Shown: positions 53,816 through 63,153 of the stretch, piece by piece
How positions within the stretch are numbered: position 1 is the first letter of the stretch
Layout: each line of letters opens with the position of its first letter
Assembly: GCF_904846055.1 (NCBI RefSeq)
Contig: NZ_CAJGYV010000001.1
Span: forward strand, 1,116,001-1,180,000
Direction of reading: 5' to 3'
Length of the DNA: 64,000 nucleotides
DNA from: Psychrobacter ciconiae
Lineage (GTDB): Bacteria; Pseudomonadota; Gammaproteobacteria; Pseudomonadales; Moraxellaceae
The notes under the pieces: model-generated
What the model was told of the DNA's origin: nothing
What the model saw: only the letters and a program-made list of their open reading frames with translations
Databases searched by the model: none
Program-made: the position numbers and the translations under genes

Positions 53816-54349
53816 TTAGAACTTTAAGTTTGCGCCAATGGTCATTAAGTTGGCATCACTGCTAAGACGGTCATATTCAGCTTCGATACCAAAGTTTGGA
53901 TTTACATTGTAGCCAAGTCCTACGCCGCCTGCGAGGCTGGTTTTGCTGCTGTCAATTGAAGCATTTGGTAGAACGCTTGAACCTTTAACTTTGGTTTCAG
54001 CAATACCTAATTTACCTTTGGCATAAAGTCCGGTATTTGGGAAACCATAGCGGTAAGTACCGTAAGCGCCATAAGTTTTAGCATCAACATCGCCATTATA
54101 GTAATTGGCGTCGTCTGAACCTACGTACTCAGCTTCAATTCCGAAGTTTGGATCAAAGTTGTAGCCTGCAACGATACCATAAGCGGTTGGGTCGTCTGCG
54201 CCATTGACATCAAGGTCAAATTTACCTACTTTTGCGCCAACATAAGGCTGACCGGTATAGCCATTGCCATAAGAGACGGCTGCTTGAGCGCCTACAGTCA
54301 GTAACGAGCCAGCGGCAAGAGCAAGTAGGGTTTTTTGTAGCATTTTCAT
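53816..54349 (-). CDS. small outer-membrane beta-barrel protein
   Basis: A 177-residue protein with signal peptide KTLLALAAGSLLTVGAQA, cut before AVSYGNG, then an eight-strand barrel of the OmpA/OmpX type (PF13505-like) ending in an aromatic residue (GANLKF), as needed for BAM insertion. The motif NPNFGIEAEY appears twice (NFDPNFGIEAEYVGSDDAN and NVNPNFGIEAEYDRLSSDAN), so one half may be a duplication of the other. The first ATG (54355) abuts AAGGAG; ATG 54349 has the right spacing. A -10 (TATAAT) lies at 54471-54476, leaving a leader of about 115 nt. Confidence 0.82.
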   Translation of the reverse strand: MKMLQKTLLALAAGSLLTVGAQAAVSYGNGYTGQPYVGAKVGKFDLDVNGADDPTAYGIVAGYNFDPNFGIEAEYVGSDDANYYNGDVDAKTYGAYGTYRYGFPNTGLYAKGKLGIAETKVKGSSVLPNASIDSSKTSLAGGVGLGYNVNPNFGIEAEYDRLSSDANLMTIGANLKF

Positions 54350-54750
54350 CGTCATCTCCTTAAAATCATTTTTACAAACAAGTTATTTATTTAGTTGGAA
54401 GTGTCCAAGATTGAGAGCAGTTGCGATTGCAACGTGCTTGATCAAACCATCGCCTTGTTTGCTAACGATGATTATATAGTAACAAATCATGTCGTTTTCT
54501 CTGTCAGAGTTTGATAGGTCGGAAGTTATTTTTTGCTATCATTTGTCATCGGCTAAGTTACAAAGCCAAGCCTGTGAAAACTTTTGTTACAACTATCGTT
54601 TTCTAGCAATAATTAATGCCGCAATAAATGTGCCTATCAATAATATGCGTTTAAGGAGCAACTTTGACTATAATGGTGGGAGCAATTAATCGCTATTTTA
54701 TTGATATTGACTCCTTTCATTGTATTAACTCTCGGGGCAAGGATTGCTTA
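54350..54750. other. divergent intergenic region, barrel gene / bioF
   Basis: 400 bp without a credible gene. GTTGCGATTGCAAC (about 54419-54432) is a short inverted repeat in the leader of the barrel gene. No BirA-like operator is recognised before bioF. Confidence 0.3.
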
Positions 54751-55971
54751 ATGACTTTTTCTTATGCTTTAGCGTCAGCCTTAGCAGCATTAAAAAATAA
54801 ACAGCAATATCGGCAGCTGCCTACTTGGCAGCACTCTGAGCGTTTTATCCTTGATTCAAAAAAACGCCTGCTCAATGTTGCCAGTAATGACTATTTAGGA
54901 CTGTCAACCGACCGCAAGCTTCAAGCTGAATTTTTTGCCGCAATGACCGAAAATTTTGATAATTTGCCAAAAATGAGCGCGGTATCCTCAAGACTGATTA
55001 CCGGAAATAGCGACGAGCTACAACAGCTTGAGGCAGACTTGGAGGCTTGGTATCTGTCGGCATCAACTGAGAATCAAAGCCTTAATAAAAAATCAGCACT
55101 GGTGATCAATAGCGGCTATCACGCCAATTTAGGAATCCTGCCGGCGCTGACCAGCATCAATATGCCAACGCTGATCTTGGCAGACAAGTTGGTTCACGCC
55201 AGCTTAATTGATGGGATAAAACTCAGCCAATGCCGGCACTGCAGCTATCGGCGCTACCGGCATAACGATTACGAGCAGCTGGCAACCATGGTAGCGCAAT
55301 CGGATGCCCAGCGCATCATCATCGTGACCGAAAGCATTTTTAGTATGGATGGCGATTGCGCCGATTTGCCCAAGCTTGCCGCCATTAAAGCCCAAGATGC
55401 TCGCGTTGAGCTTTATGTGGATGAGGCGCATGCAGTAGGCGTTTTAGGCAATCAAGGCTTAGGACTTGGCGAGTTGACCGGAACGCTTGCGGATATCGAC
55501 TATTTGGTTGGGACATTTGGCAAGGCATTTGCTTCAGTTGGCGCTTATGTTTTTTGTGATGACATGATCAAAGACTGGCTGGTGAACCAAATGCGACCGC
55601 TGATTTTTAGTACGGCGCTGCCGCCAATGAACCACGCTTGGTCACGCTTTATTTTGGCAAAAATGCCCGATTTTGCGGCTAAGCGTGAGTATTTAGCACA
55701 AATATCAGCTAAGCTTTATCACGCTGCTGCCAAAAACAATCAAGATAACGGCATGGCGTTGGCAGATAACCCTATCACCACCCCGATTATTCCTTATATC
55801 CTTGGCAGTAATGAGCGAGCGCTACAAAAGGCGGCGACCTTTAAAGCTGCCGGATTTTATGTTCAAGCCATCAGACCGCCAACCGTTCCTGTGAACACCT
55901 CAAGGTTACGGCTGGTGATGACCGCTGCAATGAGCGAAGAGGACGTTGCTCGGCTTATTACGATGCTGTAA
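54751..55971 (+). CDS. bioF: 8-amino-7-oxononanoate synthase (biotin synthesis)
   Basis: BioF condenses pimeloyl-ACP/CoA with L-alanine, the first ring-building step to biotin. A PLP enzyme of 406 residues: NVASNDYLGL near 42-51, SGYHANLG near 121-128, DEAHAVGVLG (224-233) and GTFGKAFASVGAYV with the PLP Lys258. The frame is open from 54664, but those codons do not resemble the family, while AAGGA lies about 8 nt before ATG 54751. bioC follows after 52 bp. Confidence 0.93.
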   Translation: MTFSYALASALAALKNKQQYRQLPTWQHSERFILDSKKRLLNVASNDYLGLSTDRKLQAEFFAAMTENFDNLPKMSAVSSRLITGNSDELQQLEADLEAWYLSASTENQSLNKKSALVINSGYHANLGILPALTSINMPTLILADKLVHASLIDGIKLSQCRHCSYRRYRHNDYEQLATMVAQSDAQRIIIVTESIFSMDGDCADLPKLAAIKAQDARVELYVDEAHAVGVLGNQGLGLGELTGTLADIDYLVGTFGKAFASVGAYVFCDDMIKDWLVNQMRPLIFSTALPPMNHAWSRFILAKMPDFAAKREYLAQISAKLYHAAAKNNQDNGMALADNPITTPIIPYILGSNERALQKAATFKAAGFYVQAIRPPTVPVNTSRLRLVMTAAMSEEDVARLITML

Positions 55972-56023
55972 ATGACCACGCCCACGGCTATTTTGCTGCC
56001 TATATTTTTTAGTAGTTGTTATC

Positions 56024-56821
56024 ATGAACCAACTTTGTAAGTTATCACAGGTTTTGCGCAAAAAGACCATCGCTCAAAATTTTGCAAACGCGTTTGATTA
56101 TGACCGCCATGCCACCATTCAGCGCAAAATTTGCCAACTGCTCATTGAACAAATCGCGGATTCGAAGCACTCGCGGCTGCTTGAAATTGGCGCAGGGACA
56201 GGTCAGCTCACTAAACTGTTGGCAGATAAAATTTGCGCCAATACTATCATTTGCCAAGATGTGCTAATTAATGAGCTTGCCGCTGGTCAATTTGAAACAT
56301 TACAAACCATCTTGCCAAACGCTCAAGTTATCATTGGTGATGCTGAAAGCTTAGAATTTGGGCAAGATTTTAGTTTGATCATCAGTGCTAATGCCATTCA
56401 ATGGTTTGATGAGCCGTTGAATTTTATCGACTCATCATATTCAAGGCTGATTTCGAACGGTCAGCTGCTGTTTAACACCTTCTCCCCTCAGCATTTTTTG
56501 CAAATCAAAACCTTAACGGGGCAAGGTCTTACTTACCCAAGTAAAAATGATTGGCAAGAGCGGTTGACTCAAATTGGCTTTAGCCAAATTCAAATCACCA
56601 CCAAACGCTTTGAGCTATCTTTTCCTGAACCAATGGCAGTGCTGAAACACATGAAATTAACTGGCGTTTCAACCAATAACGCTCACAATGCGTTTGTTTG
56701 GAACAAATCTCGGCTTAATGAGTTTCAAACCAATTACCAACAGCAATTTTTTAACCCAAATAAACCGACAGAGGTCATCTTAACGTATGAGGCGCTTATC
56801 ATCTCTGCCATAAAGCCTTAA
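56024..56821 (+). CDS. bioC: malonyl-ACP O-methyltransferase (biotin synthesis)
   Basis: BioC methylates malonyl-ACP so that it can enter fatty-acid elongation and become pimeloyl-ACP. The 265-residue class I methyltransferase has IAQNFANAFDYDRHATIQ near 16-33, typical of BioC, and the SAM loop LLEIGAGTGQLT (52-63). AMQWF-like SANAIQWFDE marks the post-II motif. It follows bioF, which uses its product further along the pathway. bioB, bioA and bioD are not in the window. Confidence 0.88.
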   Translation: MNQLCKLSQVLRKKTIAQNFANAFDYDRHATIQRKICQLLIEQIADSKHSRLLEIGAGTGQLTKLLADKICANTIICQDVLINELAAGQFETLQTILPNAQVIIGDAESLEFGQDFSLIISANAIQWFDEPLNFIDSSYSRLISNGQLLFNTFSPQHFLQIKTLTGQGLTYPSKNDWQERLTQIGFSQIQITTKRFELSFPEPMAVLKHMKLTGVSTNNAHNAFVWNKSRLNEFQTNYQQQFFNPNKPTEVILTYEALIISAIKP

Positions 56822-56874
56822 TAACGAAACCTTAATTTAACAGTTTAAAAGGCTGCTTTAAAAATAGGCATAAA

Positions 56875-56906
56875 AAAACGCAACCCTTAAGGCTGCGTTT
56901 TTTCTT
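56875..56906. terminator. bidirectional terminator between bioC and dnaK
   Basis: AAACGCA and TGCGTTT flank a CTTAAGG core, with A- and T-runs outside. It serves both convergent genes. Confidence 0.8.
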
Positions 56907-56924
56907 TATCCATGTAATAACGAT

Positions 56925-58871
56925 TTATTTTTTATCGTCGTTCACTTCGGTAAATTCAGCATCGACCACGTCATCATCGGCTTGGCTTTGAGCGCCTTGC
57001 TGACCATCTGCCGCTTGTTGGAACTGGCTTGGGTCCATTCCAGCAGGTCCTGAATCGGTGTCAGCGTAGATTTTTTGGCTGACGGGTAGGAAGGCGTTAT
57101 CAAGCGCTTCAAGTTTGGCTTTAATCGCATCAGCATCGTCTTCTTTGGTTGCTGCTTCAAGCTCACTGATGGCAGCTTCAACCGCTGATTTTTCATCATC
57201 AGATACTTTATCAGCCGCGTCTTTAAGCGCCTTTTGCACCGCATGGATGCGACCATCAGCTTCGTTACGAACTTGCGCAAGGTTAGCAAATTTTTCGTCT
57301 TCTGCGGCGTTGGCTTCAGCGTCGCGAACCATTTGCTCGATTTCTTCGTCCGAAAGTCCCGAGTCGGCTTTAATTTGGATACTTTGCGCTTTGCCTGTAC
57401 CTTTGTCTTTGGCTGAAATGTTCATGATACCATCAGCGTTAATGTCAAAGGTGACTTCAATTTGTGGCATTCCGCGTGGCGCTGGTGGAATGTCGGTCAA
57501 GTCAAATCTACCAAGCAATTTGTTTTGGCTTGCCATTTTACGCTCGCCTTGGTAAACCTGAATGGTTACCGCAGGCTGGTTGTCTTCCGCCGTTGAGAAC
57601 ACTTGTGATTTTTTGGTTGGAATCATGGTGTTCTTTTCAATGATTGGCGTTAACACGCCGCCCATAGTCTCAATGCCAAGCGTCAATGGGGTCACGTCAA
57701 GTAGCAGGACGTCAGTTTTGTCGCCTGACAATACCGCGCCTTGAATCGCTGCTCCAACGGCAACGGCTTCATCAGGGTTCACGTCTTTTCTTGGCTCTTG
57801 ACCAAAGAAGTCTTGAACTTTTTGCTGCACCAGTGGCATTCGAGTTTGACCACCGACCAAGATGACGTCATTGACATCAGAGGCTTTAAGTCCGGCATCC
57901 TCTAGCGCAATTCTGCAAGGCTCAAGGGTGCGCTGAACCAACTCTTCAGTTAAGCTTTCAAGTTTTGAGCGGCTGATGGTCACGACCAAATGCTTCGGTC
58001 CTGAGCTGTCAGCAGTGATATAAGGCAAGTTGACTTCGGTGCTTTGGGCGCTTGATAGCTCAATCTTGGCTTTTTCAGCAGCTTCTTTTAGACGCTGCAT
58101 GGCAAGCGAGTCGCCTTTTAGGTTCACGTCTTGGTCTTTTTTGAATTCGCTAACAAGATAGTCAATCAGCGCTAAGTCAAAATCTTCACCGCCGAGGAAC
58201 GTATCACCGTTGGTCGCTAGAACTTCAAATTGCTGCTCGCCATCAACGTCGGCAATCTCAATGATTGACACGTCAAACGTTCCACCGCCTAAGTCATAAA
58301 CGGCAACGACGCTGTCGCCTTTTTTCTTGTCCATGCCATAAGCAAGGGCGGCGGCTGTTGGCTCGTTGATGATGCGCTTGACATCAAGACCAGCGATTTT
58401 ACCGGCGTCTTTAGTGGCCTGACGCTGTGAGTCGTTAAAGTACGCAGGAACGGTAATCACCGCTTCGGTCACGCTTTCGCCAAGGTAGTCTTCGGCGGTT
58501 TTTTTCATTTTTTTCAAGATTTCAGCGGAAACTTGAGGTGGTGCAAGTTTTTTGCCGTTGATTTCGACCCAAGCATCGCCATTATCGGCTTTAGCGATTT
58601 TATAAGGCACCATGCCGATGTCTTTTTGAACGACTTTGTCATCAAAACGGCGACCGATAAGACGCTTAATGGCAAATAAGGTGTTGTTTGGGTTGGTGAC
58701 CGCTTGGCGTTTGGCAGACTGACCGACCAAAATCTCATCGTCTTTGTAAGCCACAATCGATGGCGTGGTGCGCGTGCCTTCGGCGTTTTCAATAACGCGA
58801 ACGCTGTCGCCTTCCATCACCGCGACGCAAGAGTTGGTAGTTCCTAAGTCAATTCCAATGACCTTTCCCAT
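56925..58871 (-). CDS. dnaK: chaperone DnaK (Hsp70)
   Basis: A 648-residue Hsp70 that binds unfolded segments in an ATP-driven cycle with DnaJ and GrpE. Opening [57 protein letters not shown] and GGQTRMP mark the nucleotide-binding domain; [14 protein letters not shown] starts the linker and substrate domain; the tail ends [11 protein letters not shown], as in proteobacterial DnaK. It lies 297 bp downstream of grpE with its own heat-shock-type promoter candidate. dnaJ, usually next, is replaced here by convergent bioC. Confidence 0.98.
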   Translation of the reverse strand: MGKVIGIDLGTTNSCVAVMEGDSVRVIENAEGTRTTPSIVAYKDDEILVGQSAKRQAVTNPNNTLFAIKRLIGRRFDDKVVQKDIGMVPYKIAKADNGDAWVEINGKKLAPPQVSAEILKKMKKTAEDYLGESVTEAVITVPAYFNDSQRQATKDAGKIAGLDVKRIINEPTAAALAYGMDKKKGDSVVAVYDLGGGTFDVSIIEIADVDGEQQFEVLATNGDTFLGGEDFDLALIDYLVSEFKKDQDVNLKGDSLAMQRLKEAAEKAKIELSSAQSTEVNLPYITADSSGPKHLVVTISRSKLESLTEELVQRTLEPCRIALEDAGLKASDVNDVILVGGQTRMPLVQQKVQDFFGQEPRKDVNPDEAVAVGAAIQGAVLSGDKTDVLLLDVTPLTLGIETMGGVLTPIIEKNTMIPTKKSQVFSTAEDNQPAVTIQVYQGERKMASQNKLLGRFDLTDIPPAPRGMPQIEVTFDINADGIMNISAKDKGTGKAQSIQIKADSGLSDEEIEQMVRDAEANAAEDEKFANLAQVRNEADGRIHAVQKALKDAADKVSDDEKSAVEAAISELEAATKEDDADAIKAKLEALDNAFLPVSQKIYADTDSGPAGMDPSQFQQAADGQQGAQSQADDDVVDAEFTEVNDDKK

Positions 58872-59019
58872 TATGGTTTCTCCAATGTTGTTATTACTGA
58901 ATTGTTTTTTAGCAACATATCGCGCTCAACACGATTTGCGCCGCAAGCAGCTTGACCTGTAGTTGATGTCACCTTCTTGCTGCGGCTGTCAGACAATCTT
59001 GAACGCTTACTTGCTGCTT

Positions 59020-59049
59020 TATATCGGTTTTCTTACGCTAATTTTCAAG
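59020..59049 (-). promoter_or_regulatory. candidate sigma-32 promoter of dnaK
   Basis: Minus strand: CTTGAAA (59043-59049), 15-bp spacer, CCGATATA (59020-59027). The -35 is the sigma-32 consensus; the -10 fits CCCCATNT only in part. It lies about 150 bp before dnaK. Confidence 0.5.
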
Positions 59050-59121
59050 TCGTCCTTTCTGCAAAATCACGCTTTTATGTGAAGTTTTGTGAAAATCCGC
59101 ACTGACGTTAAGGAATAATTT

Positions 59122-59162
59122 TTAAGGATTTATTTAAACCACTTCTAAATTAAAATCCTTAA
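59122..59162. terminator. inverted repeat between grpE and dnaK
   Basis: TTAAGGATTT (59122-59131) and AAATCCTTAA (59153-59162) pair over 10 bp right after the grpE stop, with an AT-rich tail but no clean T-run. It may slow read-through into dnaK. Confidence 0.4.
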
Positions 59163-59168
59163 CGCTTA

Positions 59169-59774
59169 TTATGCCCCAACGCGAACCATGGCGGGGCGCA
59201 ATAAGCGACCATTTAAGCTGTAACCTTTTTGAAGCACGTCGCCGACCGTATTGGCGGCAGCTTCGGTATCAATACCAACGGCTTCATGAAGATCGGCATT
59301 AAACTCATCGCCTTTGGGGTCGATGACTTCAACGCCATGTTTATTGAGGACGTTTAACAAGGCTTTGTGAGTCAACTTAACGCCTTCGGTAACTGGATCT
59401 TCTTCGTTACCGTTTTCGATGGCGCGCTCAAGATTATCAACGACTTCGAGCAGCTCTTTAGCAAATTTTTGCAGGGCAAATTTTTTGCTTTTATCGGCTT
59501 CTTGTTCCATGCGTTTTTGCGCGTTATAAGCTTCGGCATTGGCGCGGGCAGTTTGTTCTTTGGCTTGTTTGACCTCGCCCTCAAGCTCGGCTATGCGCTC
59601 ATGAAAGGCGTCTAAGTCAATTTCGCTTTTGATGGTCTCTTTGTCGCCATCATTAACTTTTGGGTCAAACTCCTCAATGGTTTCCTCAAGGACGCTGTTT
59701 TCGCGATCAATGTTGCTTTGTGCCGCTTTTGGGTCTTGGGTATCAAATTCGTGGTTTGGGGCCTGCTCGCTCAT
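59169..59774 (-). CDS. grpE: nucleotide exchange factor GrpE
   Basis: A 201-residue cofactor that releases ADP from DnaK and acts as a thermosensor through its long helical dimer. The acidic N-terminus is followed by a coiled coil (about 60-110, with ELEGEVKQAKEQTARANAEAYN in part) and the beta-domain with VDNLERAIE, LTHKALLNVLNKHGVEVIDP and the closing LNGRLLRPAMVRVG. ATG start with GGAGACATC upstream. Order grpE-dnaK is standard. Confidence 0.95.
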   Translation of the reverse strand: MSEQAPNHEFDTQDPKAAQSNIDRENSVLEETIEEFDPKVNDGDKETIKSEIDLDAFHERIAELEGEVKQAKEQTARANAEAYNAQKRMEQEADKSKKFALQKFAKELLEVVDNLERAIENGNEEDPVTEGVKLTHKALLNVLNKHGVEVIDPKGDEFNADLHEAVGIDTEAAANTVGDVLQKGYSLNGRLLRPAMVRVGA

Positions 59775-59922
59775 GATGTCTCCTTTATTGTTATGCTTAG
59801 GCGATGTTACCTGAAAAACAACTGAGTTTTTATTAACAAGTTTTGCGAAAAAAATAAGTCATCGCAAGTTAAGCCGACCGCCATTTTAAAGTGATGCGGC
59901 GACCGGTTGGCAATAGCTGATT

Positions 59923-59950
59923 GATAAAGGTTGTGATGGCTGATTTCAAG
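59923..59950 (-). promoter_or_regulatory. candidate sigma-32 promoter of grpE
   Basis: Minus strand: CTTGAAA (59944-59950), 13-bp spacer, CCTTTATC (59923-59930). Consensus -35 and spacing; the -10 keeps CC and an AT tail. It lies about 150 bp before grpE, much as at dnaK. Confidence 0.5.
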
Positions 59951-60116
59951 GCTTAAGGCGGCAATTTTTTGCAATTGCTTGTGGTGGTTACGGTTTTTGC
60001 ACCAAAGATGACGCAACGTGCCTTAAAGTTCGCCAAGCAAGATTTTAAAATGGGCTTAAATATCAACTTATAATATAATAACTATGGGTTAACAAGCGCT
60101 CATTAAGGAGACCGTC

Positions 60117-61577
60117 ATGGGGTCAACCGTAAAATGGCAACTGGAAAACAAACTGACCAAAGCGCTTCGTGATGCAGGAATCTTGCTACTCAAAGCGGCG
60201 GTCGATACCAGTATTCAGCACTATAAAGCGCAGCGGCTCAATCGGGCGCGCAGACCTATTCAAGCGCCGACTGTTGACCCCTCTAAAAATTTCAACGCTC
60301 CCAGTCGTTCGGCAAATTTTTTAACCCACCCTAATGCGTTTGTCAGCGCTTACCTACAATTGTATCAAGCGCACAATCTGCATTTTGCCCTAAAAGCCAT
60401 TAGTCTTTTGCCGGACTCAGTGATTGAGCGTATTAACCAGCAAATTGATGCGCCAAAAGCTCAAGACTATCCGACCGCCGATGCTTTTTTGCGCTTGATT
60501 ATTGGCTTTAACCGCAAAATCCGGCAGCCGCTTAGCACCACCCATATGGTAGAGTTTCGAAAGCGTTTTTCAGCGTATGTGGTGTCGCTACAATCCCCCA
60601 TCGTTTGGCAGCACGATCACCCACTTGCCAATCTTGGGCTGACCTATTGGTCATCATCGAAACCACAAGCGGTCACTTGGCGCGATTTGGTCATCAATAA
60701 TGCTGACAGCGGCGATATGCGGCTGCGGTGCTATCGACCGACCATAAATCAGCAGTCTTGCGACCCCATCATTCTTTATTTTCACGGTGGCGGCTTTTGT
60801 ATCGGTGATTTGGACACCCATCACGAGTTTTGTTACCACCTTTGCGCCAAATCAAATTGGCAAGTCATCAGCGTTGATTATCGCTTAGCGCCTGAATATC
60901 CTGCCCCTGTTGCCTTAAAAGACTGTCTTGCCGCCTACGCTTGGCTGGCGCGTCATGCTAAGGACTTTGGCATCTCGGCAAACAACATCATCGTTGCAGG
61001 TGATAGCGCCGGCGGCTGTTTGGCAGCACTGGTGGCTCAGCAATTAAGCCAATGCCAAGACTTTGACCATTTGGATAAAAGCGCTCAAGAGCAAAGCTTG
61101 CAAGATGATGACATCAATACCCAGATTTTTCGCCAAGTGGCAGGACTTGCTCCACCTATTGCCCAACTGTCGCTGTATCCGGTCACCGACACCAAAACCG
61201 ACTACCCAAGCTGGCAGCTTTATAGCAAAGGGCTGCTGCTCAACTATGAAGATATTTTGGTCTTTGACTCCGCCTACATTCAAAAAAGTAATTTGCAGCG
61301 CAATGACGCGCTTATCTCGCCGATGGCTGGGAATAACTCTAAACTTTGCCCAAGTTTTTTGGTGGCGGCTGAGTTTGATATGCTTCGCGATGAAGCGGTA
61401 GCTTATGCCAATCAGCTTTCAGATTTTGGCGTAAAAACGCAGCTACGTATTGTCAAAGGAGCGCCGCATGGCTTTGTGCATTTAGCCAGCGTTCATCGCG
61501 GTCTGCACCGGCAAACTTGCGCAGTTATCGATGAGTTTATTGACTTTGTTGAGGCGTTACCCAAAAGCCCATCCTAA
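60117..61577 (+). CDS. alpha/beta-hydrolase, HSL family (esterase/lipase)
   Basis: A 486-residue carboxyl-ester hydrolase of the hormone-sensitive-lipase family. The oxyanion motif is HGGG (223-226), followed by DYRLAPEYPAP and the nucleophile elbow GDSAGG (295-300, Ser297); Asp in EFDMLRDEAV and His in GAPHGFVH complete the triad. The ~180-residue N-terminal extension is helical and unusual in length. No signal peptide. AAGGAG lies 6 nt before the ATG, and TATAAT occurs at about 60070. Substrate unknown, probably medium or long acyl esters. Confidence 0.85.
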   Translation: MGSTVKWQLENKLTKALRDAGILLLKAAVDTSIQHYKAQRLNRARRPIQAPTVDPSKNFNAPSRSANFLTHPNAFVSAYLQLYQAHNLHFALKAISLLPDSVIERINQQIDAPKAQDYPTADAFLRLIIGFNRKIRQPLSTTHMVEFRKRFSAYVVSLQSPIVWQHDHPLANLGLTYWSSSKPQAVTWRDLVINNADSGDMRLRCYRPTINQQSCDPIILYFHGGGFCIGDLDTHHEFCYHLCAKSNWQVISVDYRLAPEYPAPVALKDCLAAYAWLARHAKDFGISANNIIVAGDSAGGCLAALVAQQLSQCQDFDHLDKSAQEQSLQDDDINTQIFRQVAGLAPPIAQLSLYPVTDTKTDYPSWQLYSKGLLLNYEDILVFDSAYIQKSNLQRNDALISPMAGNNSKLCPSFLVAAEFDMLRDEAVAYANQLSDFGVKTQLRIVKGAPHGFVHLASVHRGLHRQTCAVIDEFIDFVEALPKSPS

Positions 61578-61749
61578 TCAGTGCCGCTGATGCTTTAGTC
61601 ACAAAATTAGCGATAGACTGCACGATTTTGTGGTTGAGCTGACTGTTAAGACGGCTTGGTATTTGTTACATTGAGCAGAAGATATTGAGCAAAAGATATT
61701 TTGTATTTAACTTCAGTGATTTAGCGTATTGTTTTTAAGGAAAGGTTTT

Positions 61750-61932
61750 ATGGCACAAACCAGCTATGACTTACAAGTGAGCGACCAAAGCGCGGCGAAA
61801 GAATTGGTTGCGGCAACAAGCAATATTTCCGGCGTAAAATGGGTCAATGTTAACCTTGATAAGGGAACGGTCGTTGTAACCCACAGCGATGACTTTGATG
61901 AAGCAAAATTTAAATCCATCGCTGGACTTTAA
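61750..61932 (+). CDS. small HMA-like protein without CxxC
   Basis: A 60-residue protein: TSYDLQVSDQSAAKELVAATSNISGVKWVNVNLDKGTVVVTHS (shown for pattern, about residues 4-45, in pieces) gives a beta-alpha-beta-beta order like heavy-metal-associated domains, but the metal motif CxxC is absent and there is no Cys at all. AAGGAAAGG before ATG 61750 decides the start over 61729. Function unknown. Confidence 0.6.
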   Translation: MAQTSYDLQVSDQSAAKELVAATSNISGVKWVNVNLDKGTVVVTHSDDFDEAKFKSIAGL

Positions 61933-61959
61933 GCGCTTTATTTAAAGCAAAAATATAAA

Positions 61960-61985
61960 AAGCCGCTAATAAAAGCGGTTTTTTT
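61960..61985 (+). terminator. terminator after the HMA-like gene
   Basis: AGCCGCT and AGCGGTT pair across AATAAA and run into TTTTTT. Confidence 0.75.
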
Positions 61986-62007
61986 ACGGTTTTATTTATT
62001 ATGATTG

Positions 62008-63120
62008 TTATTTTAAATTTGATTCTACAGTGACTACCCAAATCTCCGAGCGCGTCCCCAAACGAAACGGCAGCGCCCCAAAGCCAAACCCTGACGTTAC
62101 CAAAAATTGTGTCCCATAAAACTGCTGGTGACCGTAAGCAATGGGTAATAGCAGCTTTATAAGCCAAGTTAACGGGAAAATTTGACCGCCATGGGTATGC
62201 CCTGAAAAATGAATATCAACCGCGTTTTCGCCAATCTCGATCACTGAGCTTGGGCTATGCTCCAAAAATATCACTGGCTTATTATCATGAATAGCGCTTA
62301 GTAAGTCTTGAGCAGCAGGGCGATTGGGATCGGTTTCATCCGAGCGACCAACAAGCCAAAGCTCATTATTTAGTAGCACTTTTTTATTATCGATGACCGT
62401 AATTCCAGCGCTTTCAACGGCGCGGGCAATGGCAGCTTGGTTTCCTGAATAGTCATGATTGCCAAGGACGGCAAACGTGCCAAGCGGCGCTTTAATCTGG
62501 GAAAGCGCTTGCTGCATTTGGTATTTTTCAAAATAATAGGTGCTGTCATTCATGATATCACCGGCAAATAGCACCGTATCCACATGATGACCATCAATCA
62601 GGTTTGCCAGTTTTTTGAGCTGAGCCTTGCCAAACCAGCGCCCTAAATGGGTGTCAGAAACCAGCGCAATTTTCAGCGGTGCAGACATGGGCTTGTCCAA
62701 AGTCATCGTTAAATATCGCGTGGTTGGTGAATACGCTGAAAATAACGCTGTGCCGACAATGGCGAAATAAATGACAAGAAAACTTAGACGAAAAATAGGC
62801 ATTGATGCCAGATTAACCGTAGAGGTTTTATTTTTCTTAGTGTTAAAGCGCTTTATACCCCAGTTTATCAACATTAAAACAAAACAAATCATCACTGCAT
62901 AAATTAAAAATCCTTGCAAAACGCTGATGACCAAATACACGTGAAACCGCTCACGCCAAAACTCACTTAAGCCATAACTAAGCGCTAAATTATTAGTTAT
63001 AAACACGGCAATGAAACAAGAAATAACTGTTAATCGGCGTTTTAATTGAAAAAGCCAACATAAAATAAGGCTGGTTGATATTACTAGCCCTTGAGAAATA
63101 AAAACAAACAACCAAATCAT
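62008..63120 (-). CDS. membrane-anchored metallophosphoesterase
   Basis: A 370-residue protein. Four helices (about 3-24, 30-50, 62-88, 108-130) are followed by a calcineurin-type phosphoesterase domain with SDTHLGRW (Asp156, His158), FAGDIMND (187-188), GNHD (220-223) and SGHTHGGQIFP. These form the two-metal site. The closest known type is YkuE/YaeI-like enzymes, some of which act on lipid phosphates such as UDP-diacylglucosamine; the substrate here is open. The start is ATG at 63120; the next gene on this strand lies 33 bp upstream. Confidence 0.88.
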   Translation of the reverse strand: MIWLFVFISQGLVISTSLILCWLFQLKRRLTVISCFIAVFITNNLALSYGLSEFWRERFHVYLVISVLQGFLIYAVMICFVLMLINWGIKRFNTKKNKTSTVNLASMPIFRLSFLVIYFAIVGTALFSAYSPTTRYLTMTLDKPMSAPLKIALVSDTHLGRWFGKAQLKKLANLIDGHHVDTVLFAGDIMNDSTYYFEKYQMQQALSQIKAPLGTFAVLGNHDYSGNQAAIARAVESAGITVIDNKKVLLNNELWLVGRSDETDPNRPAAQDLLSAIHDNKPVIFLEHSPSSVIEIGENAVDIHFSGHTHGGQIFPLTWLIKLLLPIAYGHQQFYGTQFLVTSGFGFGALPFRLGTRSEIWVVTVESNLK

Positions 63121-63153
63121 AAGGTAAGTTTCACGTGAAACAAAGCCACCTGT

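Noticed and set aside
54664..54750. Upstream extension of bioF
   Set aside because: The 29 residues are unlike BioF N-termini, and AAGGA precedes the later ATG.
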